Of a stretch of 64,000 bases of DNA, positions 36,932 to 48,724 are shown piece by piece; the first letter of the stretch is position 1, and each line of letters begins with the position of its first letter. Both the position numbers and the translations under genes were made by a program. This DNA comes from Paracyclopina nana. Its lineage: Eukaryota > Arthropoda > Copepoda > Cyclopoida > Cyclopettidae. Location: NCBI GenBank assembly GCA_019096065.1, contig JAGUCH010000006.1, forward strand, positions 2,500,001-2,564,000, given 5' to 3'. The notes beneath the pieces are model-generated. The model did no database searches, was not told the origin of the DNA, and was given only the letters and a program-made list of their open reading frames with translations.

Positions 36932-39643
36932 CTGCAACAATAGAAAAATCTCCCAAGCTCAAGGACGCACAATGCATATTTCGGCATAGTCAGCTATTTA
37001 AAGAATCTCAAAGCGCTCAGTCATCGCAATTAGAGGCATAAAAACTGGAATTCCAATTCGATGCTTTTAACATGATTTGTGATCACGTTCCGAGTTCAAC
37101 GGCTCCTACTGCAAGTTGGAATCAAGTCCGTGAAATTCTAGACGTTGAGGATCGCATTAAAAACAAAGAAGAGGGAAAAAGCTTCAGATCCTAGCATCCG
37201 AAAAATGTGCGTGAAAAAAGCCCCGATACGCAATTTCAATTATCACAGGAATGGGATGATTCAGATCGGCCATTTTTTGGCTGCCACTCAAAATAACGAG
37301 CCAAATTGCTTGCGCATGCGAGCATACCAAATAGCCGCCACTTATGAAACTATGGTGACTCGATAAAGGAAGTCTGCACCGCCAGATGATGATGATGACG
37401 ACGGTGTCACATGAGCGTGGACAGGCTGCTAGCTTGCAAGGGCCCACGGCCACCTGAGGGTCAATGGGGTGGTCGCACCTACCAATTTGAGCCGAGTCTA
37501 GCCATGCAGCTAACAGCGACGCCGTTGTTATCCCTGCACTGACAAAATCAGCCAAAATCTCACTTTCTGCTTAAAATCCTTAAAAAAGTAATGTATAATT
37601 TCGACCACGTGCTTTGCTCATGCCTCGCTACAGAGGTTGAGTGCTCGTATTGGATATGCCACTCTTTGCTAGCTCAACTATTCAGCTTGACTAATTTTGC
37701 GGGGTAGGAAAACGACCCATTAATTTGGACCTATACGAATATGGTCCTGCGCGCGAGCTGGTGGAGCAGCTTGATGATGCATTCCACTCATCGCCATTCA
37801 TGTCTGATCGCTCTTGTTCCAAAATTGCTGCTAATTGAATTTCAAGCCCATTTGCCCACTCCACAAATCATGGAATGACAGAGCAATATTTTGTGGGTTT
37901 TATTCAAACTTTCTGGGGAAGTTTCTCCCATTGATTATCTCAGGACCTTAATTGAAGCAAGATTGTGAACGGACCACTTAATTCCGCAACACCTCAATTT
38001 TGACATTTGATGACTCAGAACTACAGGCTAGACTTAAAGATAATTATTCTTTTTATCAGGATTGAAAGCAAGCTAACAAAGGCATTATTAACTTTAAAGG
38101 CCGCCAAAGTAATCTAAAGCAATTCAACAAAGGCACTATCAACTTTAAAGGCCACCAAAGTAATCTAAAGCAAGCAAAGAAGCGGTAGTAGTGACTAAAG
38201 AAATGGGAATTTTATAGCGAAGCATGCAAATAGATGAAACTTACCTTGAAAAACGGCGAGGCTAGTCGCGGCTATTTGACTTGAGTCTTTCCTTTCTTTG
38301 ACTGCACTGCTGAGCTTTCAAACAAACTTGGCACAGACCGAGATTATTTTCCTCGAAATATCTTCCGGACTGCTTTCGCAGCTGATAATTATATGCTACT
38401 GCCCTAGACACTCGTCATCCAGTTTGGAGTTTAAGTAGTAGTGCACACACACACTTCCAATTTGAGGCCAATAATGAAGCCATTATGATCTTTTATCAGT
38501 CGATTGGCCGCGTGCCAAACTCAATAAAAGAGCTTTTACCTGGACAGCATGGCTATATTTGGACCGCCTCTCACATTAGTGTCATATTTGTCAGCAATGA
38601 GATTTTTTATGTGTAGTAGGGTCATGATTCAACGAGCTGACCTTCAACAGCATCTCAAGTAGATATGCATAAAAGATATGTGACCAAATGAAGTGACCAC
38701 TAAACAAAAGAAAATTCGAAAAGTGACTTTGAACCTAAATTCAAGTTTAACTGAAATTGCTTATTATGCTGCAACATAATTTTTAGCACGTTTTTTACGG
38801 CCATTTTGCATCATCATTTTTGGATGGGCAGAAAATTCGTAAGGACAGACTACGTAGCCTTTGGGTCATTATTACAGAGTCTGAGCCTCAAGGGTGTAAT
38901 AAGCTAATCTATCAGGATTTTGAACCTGTGCAAACTTTAATAAAGATTACGAGAGAACAAAAAAGGTTAAGGTAGGCGTGGTTCGTCTGCCACTTTGCCC
39001 TTAAGACAAGGTAAACTTTTTAGGGCGTAATTTGACTTCACACTGTGGCCAGTTTCTGTATAATATCAGATCTTTCCTTAATGTCCTCGCTGTTGTCTAT
39101 TTCAAAGACACTAAGGAGCAACGTTAAAAAATTAAAGTTATGCGGCTTTGTTCTCGGTTACAGCTGAGCTTCATGGAAGACTCATAAAGATCGGACCATT
39201 GATAAACTTGAAATTACATTTTGCTCCAAAAGTTTGAATGCGCTTCAAGCCCTATATGCTAGCAAAAAATTGATTATCATTCATGCATGGCCTAAATTCT
39301 GGCGACATGCGACACATTTGAACCACCCACTAAATTGAAAATATAAGAGCAGTGGCCAAATGATCTAAAAGCATATTTTTGCAAGCTTTTAGGCTAATGA
39401 TGGTTAATTACCCGTAAGTGCTCAGCAGCCCTGCTTTAGCCCCAAATTAAGTGGTGTTTTTAATATAGGAAATGTCCGCTCGCGTCAACTTGTCTTGGAA
39501 ATGCCAGCTTGCCATAAGCCGTAAAGAATTAAGGCTTTCGTCACGGATCAATTTGAAAGGCAGTTTTTGCCGCCACGACAACGAGCAACGTGACGATGAC
39601 CTTATATAAGTCACCAATGCAATAATAGTGTGGGCAAACTCAC
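36932..39643. other. Intergenic with a 51-bp tandem duplication
   Basis: No coding gene recognised over about 2.7 kb. A donor-like CAAG/GTAAGT on the minus strand near 38254 may end a non-coding first exon of the methyltransferase-like gene. The open frames at 37145-37555 lack content and splice support. Confidence 0.45.
38077..38178. repeat. 51-bp tandem duplication
   Basis: Two copies with a period of 51 bp share CTTTAAAGGCC and CAAAGTAATCTAAAGCAA and differ at a handful of positions. A third partial unit may begin just after. Non-coding. Confidence 0.8.
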
Positions 39644-40166
39644 GTATGATATCCTTGCTGTCACTGGCTTCAATCGTGGAAAATTTCACCACCCGATGAG
39701 GATGGCAAACACTTTTTGACCTTCCCAGTCCGACCGAATCTCTCCTTGGAAATTTGTCAGTTTCCATGTGGATTTGGGGTGTTGCAGGAGAATATGGCAT
39801 TTCTAGAATGCTTCTCAACTTGGGCAAATGCGAGGAATCTTCCAGGCCAGACACATTCTTCATAGGCTTGTAGCAGTCAGGACTCAGCGATTTGTCCACA
39901 TTCAGAACTGCGGCTTTATTAGCGCTCGTCTCCGTCCTCGCAGCAGCAGTTGGCATCAAAACCAGAGCGGATGATTTGCGGAACCTTGGGTTGTTGTCAT
40001 GCTCGAAATTACTCAGTGTTTTAGGCACTACCGCAGATGTTTTTCGAAACTTTGGAACATCACCAGCAGATGAGGGAATTTGCAGCAAATTTGCCTTGCT
40101 GCCTTCAATTTTGGTGTTCCAGAGCCCAATCAAATCCGAGGTATTTCCTCGTGACACTTTCTTCAT
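39644..40166 (-). CDS. Exon of an unrecognised Ser/Lys-rich protein with an RVxF-type motif
   Basis: An exon begins after an acceptor (TTTAACAG) near 40185, has an ATG at 40166 (MKKVSRGNTSDLIGLWNTK), and stays open for 174 codons to a donor (ATAC then GTGAGT) at 39644. The peptide is basic and Ser-rich, carries two related words, KFRKTSAVV and RFRKSSALV, an EMPYSPATPQ segment with SP/TP sites, and near its end RVVKFSTIEASDSKD. The RVVKF matches the RVxF docking motif for protein phosphatase 1, and an acidic stretch follows, as in known PP1 regulators. I do not recognise the family and could not place the next exon. Whether the ATG is the true start is uncertain because an upstream exon may join in. 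Confidence 0.45.
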
Positions 40167-40186
40167 GTTGAATAATGTGCGGAACA

Positions 40187-43100
40187 CTGTTAAACAACAA
40201 TTTGTGGAAAATTTTTGTTCAACACTTGTCACAACACCGGTCTTGAGAACTCTGAGGAGCCGATAGCGTTGCAAGCAGTTTCGACGCGTTCTGATGCATC
40301 GCGCTTGAAGCGTCGCATGTCGACGTCCATCATGCACTTCTCGCAGTACTGGGCTCACTTGTTGCATCCTCCTCCTGTGGAAGTGCAAACAAAATGGCGA
40401 ATTAGTCAAAATTGCTGTGAAATGATTAACAAAAAATCAGCATGAAGGCCGAGCCAATGGACACTTTTTTCCATGGTGTTTTTTTTAATAAGCCTGAATT
40501 TATGGGTAATAAAAACCAGTTGCTTATTTTGGGCATTTTGTGTGCGTACCCTTTCTGATAGAAGCTCTGACCTGGGCATAATTTTTTAAAGTCTTTTTAA
40601 GTCAAGTGTTGCACAAGCCATGTCTGTCAGTCATGCTATCAGCAGGCAAAAAGTGATATTTCGAAGCGATCGCTTATTGTGATAAATGATTCGTGAACCC
40701 AAATCAGGAAAATGACAAACGTATGATGATACTCAGTACTTGTGATTGCATCAAGTTCCAAAAAATACCCACACCCCTAACCTTCACGTCGGTCGGTCGG
40801 TTTTTTGTAAATCACCTTTTAACAATTCCGACTAATTCACCATTTGTTTGCACCATCTTTTGGAAGCCCCTTCCCTTCACTATCGTAGTATATTCTATAG
40901 AAAAACCACAAAGACGACCACCAAGGGCGGGGTGTACATTTCAAAGATTCTAATGCTACCAAGTTTAAATGGACCTAGGTTATGCTACATACATAGGAAG
41001 GATTTGCCCAATGAACTCTAACCTTTTTTCCACAATAATACGTAGCAATAAGTTTCAATAGATTTTCAGGAACCCTTTTGAGGATCGCCCTCTTTGTTGG
41101 TGCCAGGATTAACTGAAGCTGACTTTTAAAGTGCTCAAAGGCCTTGGAAGGTCGCACTAATAATAATGGCCGTCGCAACGTGAATGTAACTTTTTTCATT
41201 CTTAATATGGGCTGGACCTTTAAAAGCCAGCAGGGTTGATCAAGTGGATAGTAGCAGCCACCCATCATGCAATTTGTATATGGGTGCAATGAGAAGATAG
41301 TTGTAGCTGAAACCGCATAATACAATATATTTGTTTTGCTGGAGACGTAAATAGCCCCATTAAAGATTTATGAATGCCTGGCTAGGCAGCACAAGGGCTG
41401 CCAAATATGACCAGAATTTAATTATTTTTTTCCATCTCACAAAGATTTGACTAATTACCCATCATTCTTCAAAAGCAGGAAGTTTTAAGGCAGAACCTTT
41501 GATGGACGCACCTCCCCATATAACAAGTTAAAAAAGGCATTATTTTCGTCAGTTCTATGGATCTGTGTGTACAACTGGTAATGGTTGTCTTTTGTGCCCT
41601 CATGACTTATTATTTATGACCACCTGACAACAATTGTCAAAATAAATATTTTTTCTACTTCTAATCAGATCCGGATGATGATCTAGGGTCTTCGATTACA
41701 AACCGACTTCAATCAGCAGGCCTTTAATCGCCAAGGGCAACCAGATCATCAGAAAACCAATATGATGATGATCAAGAATGTGCAATTAGGTGAACTTACC
41801 CAAGTGCCTGAGGCTCCTCAAAATACACTTGAGCTCAAGTGACAGTCCATGATTATTACATGACGTTTTGGTGGTCAAGTAATCATCATGCAAGAATTAT
41901 TCGTGTCAAAAACATGTGATATGAAAAAAGTAAATTGGCGCCCACTTTTGCTTCCTGATCATGCTCCTCTAAATCTAAGAGCAAATCTCCTGTTTCACAA
42001 CAACCGAGTTTCTTTTCCCACCCAAAAAAACGCGAGTAGTACTACGAGAGCTGTTAATTAAATCGGGCTGATGCTGTTAGATGCTGGCAATACTAGCAGA
42101 CCTTAAATCTCGGATAACCTTGGGAAGCAAGAAAAAAATTGCTGTCATGACCCAGGCATAAATCCTCTTGGTGCATTAAGAAGGAGTTGCTGAAAAATGT
42201 GGTTAGCGCCGCGCCAAATTATAGCACACCACTACATTACATATCAAGGAAAATGCCAAATTCAATCCATGATGGATGCGATCCTGTAAAATGTATCATC
42301 GCGCCTACTTTTGGCAAAGTGCACATAAAAATTGCCTTGGCACACACAAAGCTACACAGTAATTGTACACAATGCTAATGTCTATGCTTTAATGAATATT
42401 TGAGCAAGCTCCATTCATACCCATATTGTGGTGTATGTTTTCATCATAGTTCAAATCGAAATGTCCATTGCCACTTCCGACGAGGACTGAGCAGTCACAC
42501 ACACACACACGCCCAGCCAAAAATGATGAATATTTGCCGTATCCGAGGAGCGGCGAAGGCACTTTGTTTCTTGTCAAGCATAAATGGTAGATGTCATTGA
42601 AAACTTTTGAAGCTTTTGATAGATGGCGAAGGAATATTTTGCTTTGTTGCTGCATGGTGAAAAAAATCCAAATTTGCGCAGTACTCAAACTTGTCACTTG
42701 CATGCATGACGCATCATGCATCATTTATTTATGGCATACAAATCATCATCGAACACTGTAGTATATCTCTGAAAACGACGAAAAACGCTCCATAGTGTAC
42801 TGATGCAATGACAAAGATCTTGAGGTACTTTTCGAGACCTGTCCCAAAAAATAGCACCTTGAAAAGGACCTGCGAGTCGAGTGGATCAAAATGGAGATAA
42901 AGTTGAATGTATAAAATCGGTTTGCTCGCGCCCCTCTAAATTTGGGGTTACCTTCACACACTCATTTTTGTGTAGCACTTTTGGGATACACTGTAACTCA
43001 TTTTTTCAAAGTGCATCACAACTTTTTTTTCCTTCCTAGCATAATCAATTTGGGTTTGGGCCAAAAGTTTGGTGCGGCAAATTTATGGATGCTAAACTAA

Positions 43101-44321
43101 AAACCAAACAGGAGCTTTACTTTATAAGGAGCTCTAAATAGCAAGCTTTACTACTGCTGCAAAAGTTGACCAGACACTGGTGTATCATTGTCTGAAGAAC
43201 TGGAATGAGAAGTAGAGGATGCTATAAAATTAAGGCTAAAGCTCATTGAGTTAGCAGTGCAAAGCCAGCAATGGGCAAGCACACAGTGGCTGCTCAATGC
43301 AAAAAGGCATCAATTCAATGTGAGCGGAAGACGAAGAAGAACCACAAATCCTGAAACGACCAAGATGATCTTTTGCACTGTTGCGATGAGCTTTTTTGAT
43401 CCCTCCCCCACCCAACTCAAAAATATCTCAATTTGCATCCAAATCTCCTTAAGGGCTCAGTGAGAGCTAACAGATTCTTTCATCAGTCAATCAAGGTTAT
43501 ATTCTGAATTTTGTCACCAGGGATTAGCATATAGTGAAGTACACAACAACTGCTTCATCAGTGAACAGCAGCACTACACCCTAAGCTCGGATTTTGACCT
43601 TCAACCAAAAAAAGACATGCTAGTAAAGTGAGGAGGTACGGTCATCTGGACCATCTACTGAACACCACACTCTATCAGCTACAACATGGCCCAAAAATGC
43701 GCCATGATGGCATTCTAGCCATAAAAATCCACTGCTGACAAATTGAGTAATGATGATTGACCTATCTGCTATCATCTCAGCTAATAACTTAACAAGATAA
43801 AGGATGCTAGCGATCATTAAAGCAATGCCTTACCTTCGTTCCTTTTTTAATTAGAGCTTATAAATGTCACGCTGTTTTATGATGCAGACTCCTCGTTAGA
43901 AAGTAAAGAAACTGAGACAAAATGTAAACAAGTTCTTGCAAAACAACATGAAAAAATTGAAAAAAGTCGCTAATTTCGGAAAAACGCCACATTTGAAGTT
44001 TTATCACAAAATTCAATCTGGTAACTCTTGCCCAATATTTGTAAACAAAAATTGCGAATTCTTAAGTCAAAACAAGATTTCCATTTACGTTGCATGTAAA
44101 AATTAAGATTAATTTTTTTTTTGCGGAATGATTTTCCCTCCTCAAGTTGAATTTGTTCACCTGCTGTGGAAGGAAAATACCTGTTGTTGAGCAAAACAAT
44201 CCTACTGCGCCCAAAATCTTCCTTTATCTGCAGAATTTGCGCTGGATAAACAATTTTTTCCTGACCTTTGACCCAGAAAAGCTCCTCGTGATCACACAGC
44301 ACTTCTTGTTTAGACTTCAAG
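40187..44321. other. Long non-coding stretch before IRP1
   Basis: About 4.1 kb with no supportable gene. The longest open frame (116 codons, 41325-40975, minus) has ordinary composition but no family resemblance. A CA microsatellite lies near 42495-42510. An exon-like block near 40260-40380 (minus) between an acceptor and a donor may be a 5' exon of the 39.6-40.2 kb gene. Confidence 0.45.
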
Positions 44322-47300
44322 ATGGCATATCAACATTTGATCCAAACGGGGAAATCGGCTCAAAGTGGTCAACCCTTCAAGTTCTATGACTTGTCCCAGC
44401 TCGGCCCGGAGTTCCAAAAGCTGCCGTTTTCGGTCAGGATTGTGCTTGAGAGTGCTGTCAGGAACTGTGACAACTTCCAGGTAAACATAGTACATTGGTC
44501 TTGAACTTGGACCTGGTTCTAAAAAAAGATTGCATTTCAGGTGCTGGAGAGCGATGTCAACAAAATCCTTGCTTGGCAGCAACATCAAGGATCCGTGGAA
44601 ATCCCATTCCGGCCTGCCAGGGTCATTTTGCAGGATTTCACTGGGGTCCCTGCAATTGTGGATTTCGCTGCCATGCGAGATGCTGTTGCTCAATTGGGAG
44701 GAGATCCTAACAAAGTGAATCCCAAATGTCCCGCAGATTTGGTCATTGACCATTCTGTTCAAGTGGACTTTGCTCGTACTTCGGAGGCAAGAGCCAAAAA
44801 TGAAGCCTTGGAGCTGGAGAGGAATAAGGAGAGGTTCACCTTCCTCAAATGGGGAGCGTCTGCATTTGACAATATGCTGATTGTCCCTCCAGGATCTGGA
44901 ATTGTGCATCAAGTCAATCTTGAGTATCTTGCCAGGGTCTGCTTCACAAATGAGGAAGTTGTTTATCCGGACTCTGTCGTAGGAACAGGTAATGATGATC
45001 AATGTAATTTTTTTTACAATTATGATTTTTATTATTTGGGCTAGATTCCCACACAACAATGATCAATGGACTTGGTGTCCTTGGTTGGGGCGTTGGAGGC
45101 ATTGAGGCTGAAGCAGTGATGCTTGGTCAACCCATCTCCATGGTTTTGCCAACTGTAGTTGGATACAAGATTACTGGAACTTTACATCCCTTGGTGACCT
45201 CCACTGACCTCGTTTTGACCATTACCAAGCATCTCAGGCAAATTGGAGTGGTGGGCCAGTTTGTGGAATTCTTTGGATCCGGAGTGGCATCGTTGTCCAT
45301 CGCTGACAGAGCAACTATTGCCAACATGTGTCCTGGTAATGAAAATGAATTGTATTACCAGAATGCATTCGATAATGATTTGGTTTTCTTAGAATACGGA
45401 GCTACAGCAGCGTTTTTCCCTCCGGATGATGCCTCAATTGCTTATTTGGAGCAGACCAACAGAGATAGCAAGACTATCGAAGTGATTGATGCGTATCTCA
45501 TTGCTTCCGGAATGAAAAGGGACTATTTGAATGCGAGTCAAGATCCCAGCTTTTCTACCGTTGTTGAGCTAGATTTGTCCTCCGTTGTACCAAGTTGCTC
45601 TGGGCCAAAGCGACCTCACGACCGTGTTGCAGTGGCAGACATGAAAAACGATTTTTTGTCATGCCTCTCTAATCCCCTGGGATTCAAAGGATACAACATT
45701 CCTTCGGACAATTTGGATGCTACAGTGCCATTCGTCCTCGATGGCCAGGAATACGTGCTGAAACATGGATCGGTTTTGATTGCAGCCATCACGAGCTGCA
45801 CAAATACTTCCAACTCAACGTAAAAAAAACTTATAAAAAACGAGGCATGTGACAACTAGCTAACTTATTTTCAGGGTCATGTTAGGAGCGGGACTTTTGG
45901 CTCAAAAAGCTGTTGAGAAAGGATTAAAAGTGGCACCTTACATCAAGACAAGTTTGTCCCCCGGATCCGGAGTCGTCACCTATTATCTTCAAGTATGATG
46001 GATCTTATGCTGAAAACCTCTTTATTAGCATGCAGTGGCTTTTTCATCCTAGGAATCCGGAGTGGTGGCCTCTCTTGATGCCCTTGGGTTCACAAATGTA
46101 GGATATGGATGCATGACATGCATTGGCAATTCTGGACCCCTGGAAGAACCCGTGTCCGAAGCTGTGAAAAAAGGTGACCTTGTCTGCTGTGGAGTGTTAT
46201 CAGGCAATAGGAATTTCGAGGGCAGAATTCACCCCGACACGAGAGCTAATTACTTAGCCAGTCCTCCCCTCGTGATTGCGTATGCCTTAGCTGGACGTGT
46301 GGATATTGACTTTGAGACTGAGCCCTTGGGCTACGATGCTGAAAACAAAGAAGTTTTCCTACGAGATATTTGGCCCAAGCGAGAAGAGATACAAGCTGTG
46401 GAACGAAAAATTATCATTCCTTCCATGTTCAAGGAAGTTTACGAGAAGATGACGACTTGCAACGAGAGCTGGAATCAATTAAAAGCCCCCGAGGGAAAGC
46501 TGTATCCATGGGACGACAAGTCGACCTATATCAAAAGCCCTCCATTTTTCAAGGAGATGACTCTGGAAACTCCCAAGATATGCAACATTCTAAATGCATC
46601 AGTCCTGCTAAATCTGGGAGATTCTGTGACTACGGACCACATCAGCCCAGCTGGTAGCATAGCTAGAAACAGCCCTGCTTCCAGGCAAGAAATTATTCAA
46701 TTTTCTCTAGCATAATTTTTATGCCTTTTTTGCCATCATTTAGGTTTCTCCAGTCCAAGGGAGTTGCTCCACGTGAATTCAATTCTTATGGCTCTAGAAG
46801 GGGAAATGATGCCATCATGGCGAGGGGAACTTTTGCTAATATCAGGCTCGTGAACAAGTTCAACGAAGGAGGCAAAGCTGGACCTAAGACTTTGCACATA
46901 CCCTCTAATGAAATTGTGGACATTTTCGATGCTGCGGAACGTTACATCGAGGTACAGCAATCAATATTTGTAAATGTTTGTAATAATTTGCAGCTATTTC
47001 TTTATTTGCCTTCTATTCGTAGGCTGGAGTACCAACCATTATTATGGCAGGAAAAGATTATGGCAGTGGATCAAGTCGAGATTGGGCTGCCAAAGGCCCG
47101 TTTCTGCTGGGTGTCAAAGCAGTTTTGGCTGAATCCTACGAGAGAATTCACCGTTCCAATTTGGTAAGGGTTTTAGCCCAACTAAAAATGATAGGCTCTT
47201 TTTGAAAGTAGCCTTTTCCTGCTCAGGTCGGAATGGGAATTGTGCCTTTGCAGTACCGAGAAGGAGAAACTGCTGAAAGCTTGGGTCTCACTGGCAAGGA

Positions 47301-47484
47301 GAAGTTTTCCATAATTTTCCCCGAAAACTCATCCGAGTTGAAGCCTCGACAAACAATCACGATCCAAGTTGGCAGTGGTAAAAGCTTTGAGGCTGTTATG
47401 AGGTTCGACACTGAGCTGGAGCTCACGTATTTCCGACACGGTGGCATTTTGAACTATATGATTCGAAAAGTAGCAGCTCAATAA
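44322..47484 (+). CDS. Cytosolic aconitase / iron regulatory protein 1
   Basis: Eight exons join in phase: 44322-44480, 44541-44988, 45045-45819, 45875-45992, 46053-46684, 46744-46951, 47023-47163 and 47227-47484, giving 912 residues, close to the family length. The enzyme interconverts citrate and isocitrate with a [4Fe-4S] cluster; the same fold without its cluster binds iron-responsive elements in mRNAs. All three cluster cysteines are present: Cys454 in SCTNTSN, Cys520 and Cys523 in [12 protein letters not shown]. Other landmarks are [61 protein letters not shown] and the active-site [17 protein letters not shown]. No mitochondrial presequence is visible, which fits the cytosolic form. 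The intron 46685-46743 starts with GC instead of GT. AATAAA at 47556-47561. Converges with the chitin-binding gene. Confidence 0.97.
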
Positions 47485-48724
47485 TAACAACGCTTCTTCC
47501 CACTTGAGCGTGAAATTTGTGAAGCAGATGCTGTTGAAATTGCATCTGCGAAACGAATAAAGACCCAAAAATGTCAGCCAGGAAGGAAATTTGGAGTAGA
47601 CGAGCTTCTATGTAGCTTAGCTAATTGTACACATGCGCACATCTATATATTCCGTTGCCTGCGCTGCTGCGTGAGTCAAGCGCATTTGATACTACATAGT
47701 GCGAGCGCGGAATGCCGAAATCTGCTACGAAATGTGCCAAATCCAGCTAGATCAGTTTTAAATGGAGCTTTTATGAGGTAATACAGGAAAAACTCACACC
47801 TTTGCTATGGTAAGATGAAATCCTACTTTTACTACTACTTATAATTAGCTTAATTAGAGGTGATGACAGTCGAGGCTTTTATTAAAATGCTTGCTTTTCG
47901 TAATGATCATGTTAGCTCTAAAAATGTTAAGTGACAGTAATTACAGCTATATATTCAAATAAGTCGTAAGAGCTTTTCTCTCTTAGATTTCGAAAGAGGG
48001 GAAGAATGGCTTTTAGATGCGCGAGGAGGGCAAATTGCTCTTTGTATCTGCTTACACCTTTTTTTAAAAAAAGAGCTTCCTCAAAACTTTTCAGCTTTCC
48101 TCCTCTCAGCAGCAACAAGACAAATTTTGCACCCTAAATTTAATGGCTTTAGACGTCAAATGCAGGAGTGCTTGCGCGAGTGCATTAATACTGAAGTTTT
48201 CAGCTGACTAAAATCGATGCGATGTTGATTATGGCAGAGCACAAAACATCGTCGCTATTTCCGAATACTCCCAGGAATTTTTAGCACGCTACATGCATTT
48301 TGGGCGTTACAGACAAGCCTTTGTTGTGCACCCGAAAAAAAGGTTATTTTTCCTCTGGGATGTCACAGCTCGTGATAAATTAAACCAAGCTGTGCTCCAG
48401 CAAGTAGAAAAGTCGAACTCCTCCAAAAGATAAAAGCACGAAAAAAACGAGTCTCGCAAGAAACTTTCATGTGAAAACATTAAGCAACTTAAGCTTAACT
48501 TTTAATCTTGATAAGACGTCCTTTTTATGAAATCCACATTGAATGTGCATAAAGCTTCGAACAAGAGAGAACAGTTTGATCAATATATGGTATACCTTTC
48601 TTGCCCTGGTCTATAAAATGGAACAGTATTTAAAACATCTGCTGTTCGATAGAAAATAATTACTACCTCAAATTACGTAGTCAAGACAAAATTTATTTGT
48701 ACCTACGTATAAAAAATGGAACAC
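47485..48724. other. Convergent intergenic, 3' UTRs
   Basis: About 1.2 kb between the convergent 3' ends of IRP1 and the chitin-binding gene. AATAAA signals at 47556-47561 (plus) and at 48697-48692 (minus) mark the two ends. No gene recognised between. Confidence 0.6.

Noticed and set aside
40975-41325. 116-codon minus-strand frame
   Set aside because: Starts at a non-ATG codon and matches nothing I know; no splice or poly(A) support.
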